Assembly (NCBI RefSeq): GCF_022751215.1
Contig: NZ_JAICDG010000002.1
Span: 310,001 to 374,000 of the forward strand
Reading direction: 5' to 3'
Length of the DNA stretch: 64,000 nt
Origin: Actinomadura terrae
GTDB lineage: Bacteria > Actinomycetota > Actinomycetes > Streptosporangiales > Streptosporangiaceae
Below, piece by piece: positions 10,871-19,920 of this stretch (the stretch's first letter is position 1; each line of letters begins with the position of its first letter). A program made the translations under genes and the position numbers. The notes beneath the pieces are model-generated. The model did not search any database and was not told where the DNA came from. It saw only the letters and a list, made by a program, of their open reading frames with translations.

Positions 10871-11938
10871 GTGAGCAACGCCTTCGCTGAGGAGTCCGGG
10901 CAGGTCTCTGGTGGGGGGAGTGCGCCCCCGCAGGCCCCGCCCGAGGAGACCGGCCCGTTCGGCCTGCACGTCGACGCGGCGCTCGCGGCCGACGCCAAGC
11001 GCCGCCTCGCCGCCGTGGAGGCGCTCCTGCTGGAGTCGGTCCAGGGGGAGGACGCGCTGCTCACCGAGGCGTCCAAGCACCTGGTCGTCGCGGGCGGCAA
11101 GCGGTTCCGCCCGATGCTGGTGCTGCTCGCCTCGCACTTCGGCGACCCCGCCGCGGCCGGCGTCGTCCCGGCCGCGGTGGTGGTCGAGCTGACCCACCTC
11201 GGCACGCTCTACCACGACGACGTCATGGACGAGGCGACCGTCCGGCGCGGCCGGGAGTCGGCGAACTCCCGCTGGACCAACACGGTCGCGATCCTCACCG
11301 GCGACTACCTGTTCGCCCGCGCGTCCGACCTGCTCGCCGACCTCGGGCCCGAGGCCGTCCGCATCCAGGCCCGCGCGTTCGCGCGGCTCGTCCGGGGGCA
11401 GATCCAGGAGACCGTCGGCCCCGCGGAGGGCGCCGATCCGCTCAAGCACTACCTCCAGGTCGTCGCCGACAAGACCGCCTCGCTGATCGCGGTCTCCGGC
11501 CAGTTCGGCGCGCTGCTGTCGGGCGCCCCCGCGTCCGTCGTCGACACCGTCACCTCCGCGTGCGAGAAGATCGGCATCGCGTTCCAGCTGTCGGACGACA
11601 TCCTCGACATCGACTCCGACGCCGAGCAGTCGGGCAAGACCCCCGGCACCGACCTGCGCGAGGGCATCCGCACGCTGCCCGTCCACCACGTCCTCGCGGG
11701 GACCGACGAGAAGGACGCCCGGCTGCGGGAGCTGCTCGTCCAGGACCTCTCCGACGACGACGCCCTGCACGCCGAGGCGCTCGCGCTGCTGCGCGCGCAC
11801 CCCGCCATGGACCTCGCCCGCGCCGACCTGCGCCGCTGGGCCGAGGACGCCCGCGCCGAGCTGCTCACGCTTCCCGACATCCCCGCGCGCTCGGCCTTCA
11901 CGGGCCTGTGCGACTACGTCGTCTCCCGCACGGGTTGA
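10871..11938 (+). CDS. Long-chain polyprenyl diphosphate synthase
   Basis: An all-alpha trans-isoprenyl diphosphate synthase that condenses allylic diphosphates with isopentenyl diphosphate. The first aspartate-rich motif is YHDDVMDEA and the second is QLSDDILDID; GGKRFRPML is the substrate-binding GKxxRP motif. The 355-residue length fits hepta-, octa- or nonaprenyl synthases, and position directly behind the nuo operon suggests the menaquinone side chain. Chain length cannot be read safely from the sequence. The GTG at 10871 follows AAGGGG; an open frame continues upstream inside nuoN but is not isoprenyl-synthase-like. The gene converges on cvnD. Confidence 0.9.
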   Translation: MSNAFAEESGQVSGGGSAPPQAPPEETGPFGLHVDAALAADAKRRLAAVEALLLESVQGEDALLTEASKHLVVAGGKRFRPMLVLLASHFGDPAAAGVVPAAVVVELTHLGTLYHDDVMDEATVRRGRESANSRWTNTVAILTGDYLFARASDLLADLGPEAVRIQARAFARLVRGQIQETVGPAEGADPLKHYLQVVADKTASLIAVSGQFGALLSGAPASVVDTVTSACEKIGIAFQLSDDILDIDSDAEQSGKTPGTDLREGIRTLPVHHVLAGTDEKDARLRELLVQDLSDDDALHAEALALLRAHPAMDLARADLRRWAEDARAELLTLPDIPARSAFTGLCDYVVSRTG

Positions 11939-11948
11939 GGCCTGCTCG

Positions 11949-12554
11949 TCAGACGCTCTGGGTCTCGGTGAGGCCGCGCGACTTCATCGCGTGCAGGACG
12001 AGGTCGATCAGCACCTGCTTGCAGGAGCCGAGCTCGCGCGCGTCGCAGAGCATCACCGGGACCTTCGGGCCCAGGTTCAGCGCGAGCTGGATCTCCTCCA
12101 GCTCGTAGGCGCGGGCGCCCTCGAAGCAGTTGACGGCGACGACGAACGGCGTGGACCGGCGCTCGAAGTAGTCGACCGAGGGGAAGCAGTCCGACAGCCG
12201 GCGCGTGTCGGCGAGGACGACGGCGCCGAGCGCGCCGAGCGCCACCTCGTCCCACATGAACCAGAAGCGCTCCTGGCCCGGGGTGCCGAACAGGTAGAGG
12301 ACGTAGTCGTCCCGCATGGTGATGCGGCCGAAGTCCATCGCGACCGTGGTGGTCTTCTTGCGCTCCACCCCGGCCATGTCGTCGATGCCGACGCTCTCGT
12401 CGGTGAGCAGCTCCTCGGTGCGCAGCGGCTGCGTCTCCGACACCGTGCCGACCATGGTGGTCTTGCCGACCCCGAAGCCGCCCGCGATCACGATCTTGAC
12501 CGCGGTGGGGAGCCGGCGGGCGCGTACCTCCCGCCTAGAGGGCCCGGAGTCCAT
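11949..12554 (-). CDS. cvnD: Conservon GTPase CvnD-like
   Basis: A small Ras-like GTPase of the conservon type, a membrane-associated switch in actinomycetes. GGFGVGKTTMVGTV is the P-loop, FGTPGQERFWFMWDE is the G3 region with DxxG replaced by GTPG, and NCFEG stands in for NKxD. The 201-residue length is typical. It is the last of a minus-strand set cvnB-cvnC-cvnD; its ATG lies 20 bases inside cvnC, with AAGG nine bases upstream. It converges on the polyprenyl synthase with a ten-base gap. Confidence 0.9.
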   Translation of the reverse strand: MDSGPSRREVRARRLPTAVKIVIAGGFGVGKTTMVGTVSETQPLRTEELLTDESVGIDDMAGVERKKTTTVAMDFGRITMRDDYVLYLFGTPGQERFWFMWDEVALGALGAVVLADTRRLSDCFPSVDYFERRSTPFVVAVNCFEGARAYELEEIQLALNLGPKVPVMLCDARELGSCKQVLIDLVLHAMKSRGLTETQSV

Positions 12555-12981
12555 CGATCACCGCCTTGTAGAGCCTGATGTCGTGCATGTCCGCCTCCGG
12601 TTCCGGTTCCTGGAGCGAGACGAACCCCTTGTCGAACAGGTCGCCCAGCAGCACCCGCACGGTCGCGACCGGCAGGTCGAGCCGCCCGGTGATCTCGGCC
12701 ACCGACAGTACCGACTGGCACAACCGGATGATCGCCAGATGCTCGGGGCCGAGCCCGATCGCGCCCTCCGGCTCCGGACCCTCGGCCACCACGAGCGTGA
12801 TCAGGTCGAACCTGCCGCGGGTCGGCTCGATCCGCCCGCTGGTCATCACGTAGGGCCGCACCATCGGCCCGGTGCCCTCCGCCAAGAGCCTCGGGTCCTG
12901 GACGGGCGGCCGCGGCGCCGGCACCGCGGGCGGCGGCTCGTCCCGCCAGGGATCGAGCGGGTGCTCCTCGGGCGGCATCAT
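12535..12981 (-). CDS. cvnC: Conservon protein CvnC (DUF742)
   Basis: A DUF742 protein of 148 residues. After a proline-rich N-terminus come VRPYVMTSGRIEP and a winged-helix-like core, IIRLCQSVLSVAEITGRLDLPVATVRVLLGDL, ending in the LYKAVIDGL tail usual for CvnC. The family is thought to link the roadblock protein to the GTPase; its biochemical activity is not established. The ATG overlaps the cvnB stop (ATGA) and has GGAGGGA upstream, which decides between the two adjacent methionine codons. Confidence 0.9.
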   Translation of the reverse strand: MMPPEEHPLDPWRDEPPPAVPAPRPPVQDPRLLAEGTGPMVRPYVMTSGRIEPTRGRFDLITLVVAEGPEPEGAIGLGPEHLAIIRLCQSVLSVAEITGRLDLPVATVRVLLGDLFDKGFVSLQEPEPEADMHDIRLYKAVIDGLRAL

Positions 12982-13400
12982 GAGGTGCGTCCCTCCGCGG
13001 CGGCCTCGGTGCGGGCGGGCGAGCTGAGGTGCTGGCCCATCGCGGTCACGAGCATCGCCATCTCGTAGGCGACCAGGCCCACATCGGCCTCCTCGCCGGC
13101 CAGCACCGCCAGGCAGGCGCCCTTGCCGGCCACCGTCACCAGCATGAAGGCCGACTGCATCTCGATGATCGTCTGCCGTACCGGGCCGCCGCCGAAGCGG
13201 GTCCCGGCGCCCTTGGCGAGGCTCTGGATGCCCGCCGAGACCGCGGCGAGGTGCTCGCCGTCGTCCTGCGTCATGCCCTTGGAGGAGGCCATGAGCAGGC
13301 CGTCGGCCGACAGCACGACCGCGCTGCGGGTGTGCGGCAGCCGGTGGACCAGGTCGTCCAGCAACCAGCCCAGATCGGATGAAGGACCCGTCTTCTGCAT
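12978..13400 (-). CDS. cvnB: Conservon roadblock/LC7 protein CvnB
   Basis: A roadblock/LC7-domain protein of 140 residues, expected to act as a regulator of the small GTPase CvnD. LGWLLDDLVHRLPHTRSAVVLSADGLLMASSKG is the typical N-terminal half, and GKGACLAVLAGEEADVGLVAYEMAMLV the C-terminal half. ATG at 13400 is preferred over the adjacent GTG because GAGGAAGG lies at proper spacing upstream. The stop of the upstream cvnA remnant shares its last base with this ATG, as in complete conservons. Confidence 0.92.
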   Translation of the reverse strand: MQKTGPSSDLGWLLDDLVHRLPHTRSAVVLSADGLLMASSKGMTQDDGEHLAAVSAGIQSLAKGAGTRFGGGPVRQTIIEMQSAFMLVTVAGKGACLAVLAGEEADVGLVAYEMAMLVTAMGQHLSSPARTEAAAEGRTS

Positions 13401-13921
13401 CACTGGCCTTCCTCGCCTTCCTCTGCGTGACTGCCGAGGGCACCGGATGCGGCAGCGGACGCGGCGCCGGCCGGGGCGCCGTTCGCGGCACCGGCCGCGT
13501 CCGTGCGGCCGCGGCGGGTGCCGCGCTGGTACGAGCCCATGATCTGCTTGATCTCCTCGGGCGAGCGGCCGGGATCGTCCTCCTCGTCCGGCCGTCCGGC
13601 GGCGTCCGCCTCCCCGGTCCGCAGCGGCTCGGCGAGGTTCGCCTGCGGCACCCGGACGGGCAGACCGGACGGTGTCGTGGAGATGTCGGCCACGGGTGAC
13701 TGGTCCTCCGCCTCGGTGGTCGGGACTTCGGTGGTGGACGCGTGGTGCCCGCCGGCCACCGCGGCCCGCCGGTAAGACGAAGCCCGCCGGAAGGACGAAG
13801 CTTGCCGGTAAGGCGAAGCGACCGGCACACCACCGCGGAGAGCCGTGGCCCCGGCCCGCGGACACGCGTCGCGGATGCGCATGACAACCCGTCCCAACGA
13901 GATCGAACGGGACCGTGCCAC
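13400..13921 (-). pseudogene. CvnA tail without kinase domain (remnant)
   Basis: The frame encodes up to 173 residues from a GTG at 13921. Its C-terminal half matches what I know as the tail of conservon nitrate/nitrite-sensing histidine kinases: a GLPVRVPQANLAEPL segment, an acidic linker, then RSPEEIKQIMGSYQRG near the end. The sensor, HAMP, dimerisation and HATPase regions expected ahead of this tail are absent; the N-terminal part is Arg/Ser/Ala-rich and includes three 18-bp repeats. It still runs into cvnB with a TGATG overlap, exactly where cvnA ends in intact conservons. I read it as a deletion remnant of cvnA. A short expressed protein cannot be excluded, because the frame is intact. 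Confidence 0.6.
13765..13818. repeat. Three 18-bp tandem repeats
   Basis: Units at 13765-13782, 13783-13800 and 13801-13818 follow the pattern CnnGCCGGwAAGrCGAAG. The length is a multiple of three, so on the minus strand they encode repeated (S)(F/Y)RRAS-type hexapeptides in the cvnA remnant. They may mark the junction where the upstream kinase sequence was lost. Confidence 0.7.
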
Positions 13922-14182
13922 CGGCCGGTGAAGCTACCGGCGGTCGCGGGGCCCTCGGTGTCCAGGTGTGCGGCGCGGCCGGGCACACGGCCTCGCGGCC
14001 GGCTCCCCGCCCTGCGGCCGGGAACACGGCCTCGCACACCGCAGCACCTTAGCAACGCCTGTTCGCCCTAAGGCGTCAATTTTCACTATTTGAAGGGGTT
14101 ATTTGTGCGGCGACTACTGAGAGCCATGTGGCAAAGTTCACTTAAAAGTTTCAGATAGGTACTTGCGCACCGCGCTCGCTCT

Positions 14183-15844
14183 CTAACGCGCGAGGTGAAG
14201 TGCCGCGAGGACCGTCCCGCGGACAATTGCCCGTGGCAGGTAAAGGTCCTTATCGTGCCAGAGCGGCGGGTCGGACGTCCGGCCGCTGAAGCGTTCCAAC
14301 CAGGCGCGGCCCCGGACCGCCGCCCCCACCGACGGGATGCTCCGCGACATTCCCGCCATGGCGCCGCGGCCGAGCAGCAACGCCTGCACGGCCTGCGCGG
14401 TCTCCTCGGCGGTGCCGTCCCACAGCCCCCAGGAGCCGTCCACGCGCTGGGTGTCCACCACCCAGCGCAGCGCGCGGCGCACCGGCTCCCGGGCCGCCTC
14501 GCCGCCGAAGCTCCGCAGCGCGGCGGTCGCGCAGGCCGTCGCGTAGTACGGCGAGACATGCCACCGGTCGGACCAGCTCCCGTCCGGCCGCTGCTGGCCG
14601 AGCAGCCAGCTCGCCGCCTTCGCGATGGCGCGCGCGTACCGGGGCGCCGCGGCGGGACGGGACTTCACGTACTGCCCGAACGCGTCGAGCACGTGCGCGT
14701 TGGTCGTGACGGAGGCCCCCTGCTCGCCCTGCCAGGTGCAGAAATGCTCGTCCAACTCGAAGGCGAGCAGGCTGTCGGGCTCGTGCGGCGCGCCGAGGAG
14801 CGCCAGCGTGTAGAGGGTCACGGCGGTGGTGTCGGCGTCCGCGGGCAGGCCCTCCCCGGCCGGCGTGCCCTCAGGCCCGAGCGCCGCCGCCAGTTCCTTC
14901 CGCTGGCCCTCGGGCACCTGGATCGGCACCCCCGCCCGGACCGTTCCGCTCAGCGTCCACGCCTGCTCGAACACGGTGATGGGCAGGCCGCACGGGACGG
15001 GCCCGCCGTGGAGTCGCGCGGCCCGTTCGAGGAAGCGGCGCGCCCGGTCGCCCGGCGGCGGGACGCTGCCGCCCAGCCAGGCCGCGGTGGCGGCGGGCGA
15101 CGCCCCGACCGCGCCGGTGCGCGGCCCCGGCGACACGCTCGCCGATCCCCGCGCCGCGGGCCCGGCGATCTCCAGCGCGTGGACCATCTTCGTGGGGACG
15201 CTCCGTCCGGCGGCGATCCGGGCGCGGATCGGTTCGAGGAGCGCGCCGTCCCAGCCGTGGGGGAGGCTTAGCCGGGCCCCGCCCAGCCAGGCGTCCAGGC
15301 CGCTGATCGGCGCGGCGTCGAGCGCGGCGAGATGCCCGTTGAGCAGCTCGGTCAGGTACGCCGAGATGAGCTCGATGGCGGGCATGTCGGGGACCGGCCG
15401 CCCGCGCCCGCCGGTGAGGAGGGCGTCCGCCGCGCGCAGGCCGCGGTCCGCCGCCCGCGCCAGCACCTGCGGGTCCAGGCCGCTGTCGCGCGCCCGCAGC
15501 GACGACAGGACGCCCTCGGTCGCGCTCAGCGTCGGGACGATCGCGTAGCCGTCCCGCGCTCCCCAGCCGCCGTCCTGGCGCTGCGCCGCGAGCAGGAACC
15601 GGAGCCGCTCCTCGTGCCCGGTCAGCCAGGGCGCGAGGGACACGAGGCGTCCGGTCTCGTACACCGAGGGGGAGACCTGCCCCCAGGGCTCGCTGGTCAG
15701 CCCGGCGACGAGCGCCTGCGCGCCCGCCCTCGTCCGGGCCGCCGCGCCGGTGGCCGGTGCCCGGTCCGCTTCGGCGAGGGCGCAGCCCCCGCCGCGTCCA
15801 TTGCCGGCCGAGATTTCACCTGTTTCTTCGCCTGCGGTTCCCAT
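14183..15844 (-). CDS. Class II diterpene cyclase-like protein
   Basis: A squalene-cyclase-superfamily protein of 553 residues. The betagamma barrel repeats are visible as QRQDGGWG, QRPDGSWSDRW and QRVDGSWGLWDG (QW-type motifs). SPAATAAWLGG near residue 250 is typical of copalyl-diphosphate-synthase-like enzymes. The acid motif at about residues 336-340 is DADTT, a DxDTT form of DxDD, so protonation-initiated cyclisation of a prenyl diphosphate is likely. No DDxxD class I motif is present. GGGAGGT six bases before ATG 15844 selects this start over an in-frame TTG at 15862. The gene stands alone; no class I partner, GGPP synthase or P450 is adjacent. The polyprenyl synthase 2.2 kb away is the nearest prenyl gene. 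Confidence 0.8.
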   Translation of the reverse strand: MGTAGEETGEISAGNGRGGGCALAEADRAPATGAAARTRAGAQALVAGLTSEPWGQVSPSVYETGRLVSLAPWLTGHEERLRFLLAAQRQDGGWGARDGYAIVPTLSATEGVLSSLRARDSGLDPQVLARAADRGLRAADALLTGGRGRPVPDMPAIELISAYLTELLNGHLAALDAAPISGLDAWLGGARLSLPHGWDGALLEPIRARIAAGRSVPTKMVHALEIAGPAARGSASVSPGPRTGAVGASPAATAAWLGGSVPPPGDRARRFLERAARLHGGPVPCGLPITVFEQAWTLSGTVRAGVPIQVPEGQRKELAAALGPEGTPAGEGLPADADTTAVTLYTLALLGAPHEPDSLLAFELDEHFCTWQGEQGASVTTNAHVLDAFGQYVKSRPAAAPRYARAIAKAASWLLGQQRPDGSWSDRWHVSPYYATACATAALRSFGGEAAREPVRRALRWVVDTQRVDGSWGLWDGTAEETAQAVQALLLGRGAMAGMSRSIPSVGAAVRGRAWLERFSGRTSDPPLWHDKDLYLPRAIVRGTVLAALHLAR

Positions 15845-16407
15845 CCGGCTACCTCCCGCCAACCGATCGCGGCGCGGTTTTCCAAGGTCCGCCGAATTCG
15901 CGCGGGAACCGGCCCTGAGGGGTGAAGCGTTTCAGCCCGCTCTTTCGGCCACGGAACGGCCGGCGCGGGCGCGGGGTGGGTCGGGTCCGGGGTACCTGGC
16001 GGGTGCGGAAAGGGGCGATGCCAATGGCTACGGGCATTCTCGGCTGTCCCTCTTCGGATGGGTGGCACATGCTGAGCCGTGGGGAGGCTTGAAGGTGGAC
16101 GCGCGGACCAGGAGCGGGAGGTTTGTTCGATTATGCGAAGTAAGCGCTGTGTGAGTGGTTCCGCTGAAGTATCACATGATCACTTAACGTAAACAAGGGG
16201 CGTTAGGGTAGGAAATCTACCTATTTGCGCGTGATGTAGCTCACTTTGCAAGAGATTCGTCGGTGCGCTACGCGAAAGCTCGACGACTCATTGATGACGC
16301 TGAGTTCAAGATCCCGAACACTGGGCAATCAGGGACTGGAACTATCGAATTCCCATTCGACGACACGAGCGCTCAGGAATCGAAAAAGCGGGCGCCCGGA
16401 GAATGGT
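15845..16407. other. Intergenic region without a supported gene
   Basis: About 560 bases between the cyclase gene and the secreted-protein gene, both read leftwards. The part around 16140-16260 is clearly AT-richer than the rest and could hold the cyclase promoter. Open frames here lack convincing composition or ribosome sites, and I see no RNA gene or repeat. Confidence 0.5.
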
Positions 16408-16788
16408 TTACAGGCCGTCGGAAGTGGGGAGAATAGCGGGCCAGGCAAGGCCGTTGGAAACCTTGAACCTGCCGGTGACCGTGCGGGCGCCGCAGCGCGC
16501 CGTGATCGTGTAGTGGCCCGGCTTGGCGTCCCGCCGGACGCTCGCGACGCCCTCGCCGTGATCGGCCTTGCCGCGCAGCGCGATCTGCCTGGTGAACGCG
16601 GGAGAGACCGCCTCACGCGGCTGCGCGCACCGCGGCACCGACACCTCCACCCGCTGGCCGGGCCGCGCCACGCCCGGCTCGACCGAGATCTCTCCGCGTC
16701 CCATGCCGCTGGCCTGTCCCGCCGCGGGCGCCGCGAGCCCCGCGATGACAAGTCCGCTTCCCAACATGGTGACGCTGAGCAGGCGCAA
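16408..16788 (-). CDS. Small secreted protein, function unknown
   Basis: A 126-residue protein with a signal peptide: a hydrophobic stretch [22 protein letters not shown] followed by a likely cleavage after AGQA. The mature part is a small beta-rich domain of the kind [18 protein letters not shown]...[14 protein letters not shown], with two cysteines that could form a disulfide. The start is TTG at 16788, supported by GAGGAG eight bases upstream. I do not recognise the family. It lies 51 bases downstream of rarD on the same strand and could be cotranscribed. Confidence 0.65.
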   Translation of the reverse strand: MRLLSVTMLGSGLVIAGLAAPAAGQASGMGRGEISVEPGVARPGQRVEVSVPRCAQPREAVSPAFTRQIALRGKADHGEGVASVRRDAKPGHYTITARCGARTVTGRFKVSNGLAWPAILPTSDGL

Positions 16789-16839
16789 CGGGGGACTCCT
16801 CGGCCAGGAGGGGATGTGACGTCCGGCACTCTAGTACCT

Positions 16840-17736
16840 CTAGGCGGCCTCGGACACAGGCTCCGGAATCTGCGGCGCCCGCCGGGCGGCGTTCAGCCCG
16901 TCCCAGGTCAAGACAATGAGCGCGAGCCATACCAGAAGGAAGCCCGTCCAGCGGCTCGCGGGCATCTCCTCGCCCTGCACGAGCAGGCCGATGAGGAACT
17001 GGAGCGCGGGCGCCAGGTACTGGAGCATGCCGATCATGCTCAGCGGCAGCCGGATCGCCGCCGCGTTGAACAGCATCAGCGGGACGGCCGTGACCAGCCC
17101 CGCCGTCGCCAGCAGGACCGCGTGCCCCGTGCCCGCGTGCCCGAACGCCGCGTCGCCGCGTCCTTCCAGGACCAGGCTGACCACGAGCGCGGGCACGAAC
17201 ATCGCCGCCGTCTCCACCCCCAGGCTCTCGGCCGAGGGCATGGCGGCGAACTTCTTCAGCAGCCCGTACGTCCCGAAGGAGAACGCCAGGATCAGCGCGA
17301 TCCAGGGCGGCTCCCCGTAGTCGGCGGTCAGCAGCACGACCGCCGCCGCACCGAGCCCCACCGCACCCCACTGCCAGGCCCGCAACCGCTCCCGGAAGAC
17401 GACGACGCCGAACACCACACTGATCAGCGGGTTGATGAAGTACCCGAGAGCGCCCTCGATCGTCCGCCCGCTGTTGACCGCGTAGATGAACACGCCCCAG
17501 TTGACGCTGATCGTCACAGCGGCCAGCGTCAGCAGTCCGATCCGCCGCCGCCCCAGCGTCCTGATCCAACCCCAGTTCCGCTTGACCGCGAGCACGACCG
17601 CCACCGTGACCAGCGACCACATGATCCGGTGGGCCAGGATCTCGGCCGCCCCCGCCGGCTTGAGAAGCGGCCAGTACAGCGGAAACAACCCCCACAGGGC
17701 ATACGCCCCGACTCCGCACAGTACGCCCCGTTTCAC
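16840..17736 (-). CDS. rarD: RarD-type EamA family transporter
   Basis: An inner-membrane drug/metabolite-transporter superfamily protein with two EamA repeats and about ten helices. [35 protein letters not shown] is the typical RarD N-terminus, and [20 protein letters not shown] and [16 protein letters not shown] mark the second half. Substrate is unknown; E. coli RarD was named from a chloramphenicol phenotype. The GTG at 17736 gives 298 residues, the family length; an in-frame GTG at 17775 would add 13 residues. It diverges from msrA. Confidence 0.88.
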   Translation of the reverse strand: MKRGVLCGVGAYALWGLFPLYWPLLKPAGAAEILAHRIMWSLVTVAVVLAVKRNWGWIRTLGRRRIGLLTLAAVTISVNWGVFIYAVNSGRTIEGALGYFINPLISVVFGVVVFRERLRAWQWGAVGLGAAAVVLLTADYGEPPWIALILAFSFGTYGLLKKFAAMPSAESLGVETAAMFVPALVVSLVLEGRGDAAFGHAGTGHAVLLATAGLVTAVPLMLFNAAAIRLPLSMIGMLQYLAPALQFLIGLLVQGEEMPASRWTGFLLVWLALIVLTWDGLNAARRAPQIPEPVSEAA

Positions 17737-17814
17737 GCCCCGCACGATAGCAGCGCGGTAATCACCCACCACCACTCAGGCTCATGTCGCCGAGGCCGAG
17801 CTACATTGGATCGT

Positions 17815-18468
<654 letters not shown>

Positions 18469-18504
18469 TCCAGCACCCGAGCTGACTCCGCGGCCTGCGA
18501 TGTT

Positions 18505-18810
18505 GTAGACACCCGCGATGGGCTCGCCTCGCCTTCGCGGCCGCGGCGTTCTACGTCGATCTACTCGCTGACCAGGGGTGTTGCTAGGGGAGCCGTACAC
18601 GCGTCAGCTCCACGGCAAGTTGCGAGAGTTGCGCTTCTATCTCGGTACCGAGGCCGTGCGAGTGACCTACTGGATCGCTCCGGGCAAGCGGTTCATCCTG
18701 CTAACGGTCTTCCACGAGACGCGTATGCGAGAAGTGGAGCGGGCTCGCCGGGCATTGCGGCTGTGCGTGGCCGAAGCGCACATGGTGGACGCTGGGGAGG
18801 GGAGAGGTCG
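18505..18810 (+). pseudogene. RelE/Gp49-like toxin, frameshifted
   Basis: Reading from 18505, one frame gives AFAAAAFYVDLLADQG and then stops; one base later the next frame continues LLGEPYTRQLHGKLRELRFYLGTEAVRVTYWIAPGKRFILLTVFHETRMRE. Joined across 18575-18580 these form the core of a RelE/HigB-family toxin of the phage Gp49-like type. The break looks like loss of one G in a G run. The usual N-terminus is also missing, and no stop occurs before the antitoxin start. The tandem toxin-then-antitoxin order is that of HigBA-type modules. Confidence 0.7.
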
Positions 18811-19103
18811 ATGGGTGGCCGGTCCGACTGGGGTGAGCTGCGGGAACGCCGCATGGGCGAGCCCGGCGCCGTCGAGGCCTACGCCGCTACTCGCGTGGCC
18901 TACGAGCTGGGACGTACCGTCCGCTCCCTGCGTGAGGAGCGTGGGTGGAGCCAGAGGGAGTTGCAGGGGCAGCGGAGATGACGCAGTCCGCCGTGGCCAG
19001 GTTTGAGACCGGCGGCACTATCCCGACTCTGCTCGTACTCGAACGGCTGGCGAAGGCCCTCGGAGCCGAACTCGTCGTCCAGCTACGGACCCCCGCCGCA
19101 TGA
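18811..19103 (+). pseudogene. XRE antitoxin, frameshifted
   Basis: ATG at 18811 opens MGGRSDWGELRERRMGEPGA and continues to the helix-turn-helix entry SLREERGWSQREL, then stops at 18981. The remainder, MTQSAVARFETGGTIPTL and VLERLAKALGAEL, follows in another frame from 18978 to 19103. Fourteen bases separate the two matching parts where fifteen are expected, so one base has been lost. It is the partner of the broken toxin just upstream. The module is therefore dead unless frameshifting occurs. Confidence 0.75.
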
Positions 19104-19133
19104 CCTGAGCGTTCCGGCGGTGGTCGGGGCGGG

Positions 19134-19565
19134 TCAGACTTTCAGCCAGTCCACGGGGGAGGGGCGGTCGGCGCTGGCGGTCTTGCACAGGGTCGGGATG
19201 TGGGAACCGTCGCTGGAGACGACCTTGGCGGGGCCGGTGGCGCTCGCGGCGGTGGCCACGACGAGGGCGTCGATCACGCACTCGTGGCCGGAGAGCCCCG
19301 TGGAGTCCAGCAGGGCGGCGGCCGCGTCGGCGATGTCCTCGGTGACGGGGACGATCGTGAGCCTGGAACGGAGCCATGCCAGCCGTTTGCCCGCCCGGTC
19401 GGCGCGGCGTTGTTCGGCGACGGTGACGGCGCTGATCACTGGCATGAACTCCTGGCGCACGGCGAGTTCCAGACGTGCGGTCATGCGCCGGTCGTCGTCG
19501 GCGAGGAGCGACAGCCCCTGGGCGTCCAACACGAAGGCGGGGCCGACGAGGGGCGAGCCGGTCAC
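19134..19565 (-). CDS. PIN-domain toxin (VapC-like)
   Basis: A 143-residue PIN-domain ribonuclease candidate. The acidic residues expected for metal binding are visible in FVLDAQGLSLL, VTVAEQRR, HECVIDALVVATA and VVSSDGSHIP. The GTG at 19565 is chosen because it overlaps the antitoxin stop as GTGA; an in-frame GTG at 19577 is possible. With the upstream ribbon-helix-helix gene it forms a complete type II module, in contrast to the broken one next door. Confidence 0.82.
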   Translation of the reverse strand: MTGSPLVGPAFVLDAQGLSLLADDDRRMTARLELAVRQEFMPVISAVTVAEQRRADRAGKRLAWLRSRLTIVPVTEDIADAAAALLDSTGLSGHECVIDALVVATAASATGPAKVVSSDGSHIPTLCKTASADRPSPVDWLKV

Positions 19566-19855
19566 TCGCCTCGCCACGCGAACTCCGCCTCGGCCAGTTC
19601 CTCCGGCGTGAACTCTCCGTGCCGCGCGACGTGATCGTCGACGATCTCCTGTGCCTTGAGCAGGGAGAGATGGCGCTCGGCCGCGGCGTCCAGGAACTCG
19701 GAGAAGCCACGCGCGCCGGTACGGGCCTCGATCTGCTCCACGACGGACTCGCGGAGGGTGACCGACTTCTTGACGGTCTTGCCGTAGCGTCCGCCGGTGG
19801 CTCGGCGGACCCTTCGCCCGGGGGAGCGCTGCTCCGGGTCACGGGTGTCTGCCAT
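19562..19855 (-). CDS. Ribbon-helix-helix antitoxin
   Basis: A 97-residue protein with a basic N-terminus and a ribbon-helix-helix signature, KKSVTLRESVVEQIEARTG, followed by an acidic C-terminal region FTPEELAEAEFAWRGE that would occupy the toxin. It precedes the PIN toxin with a four-base overlap and is expected to repress its own promoter through the palindrome just upstream. Confidence 0.8.
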   Translation of the reverse strand: MADTRDPEQRSPGRRVRRATGGRYGKTVKKSVTLRESVVEQIEARTGARGFSEFLDAAAERHLSLLKAQEIVDDHVARHGEFTPEELAEAEFAWRGE

Positions 19856-19860
19856 GGTCC

Positions 19861-19887
19861 AACTGTACTACTGAAAGTAGGATAGTT
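19861..19887. promoter_or_regulatory. Palindromic operator of the RHH/PIN module
   Basis: Arms AACTGTACTACT (19861-19872) and AGTAGGATAGTT (19876-19887) are complementary at 10 of 12 positions around a three-base centre, six bases before the antitoxin start. Position and symmetry fit autoregulation by the ribbon-helix-helix antitoxin. Confidence 0.6.
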
Positions 19888-19920
19888 GTGGGGGCGGCGC
19901 TGGGGGGCGCCGCCCCTGGG

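Noticed and set aside
16246-17814. Plus-strand upstream extension of the msrA frame
   Set aside because: It is antisense to rarD and the secreted-protein gene, and has the composition of a shadow frame; MsrA starts normally at 17815.
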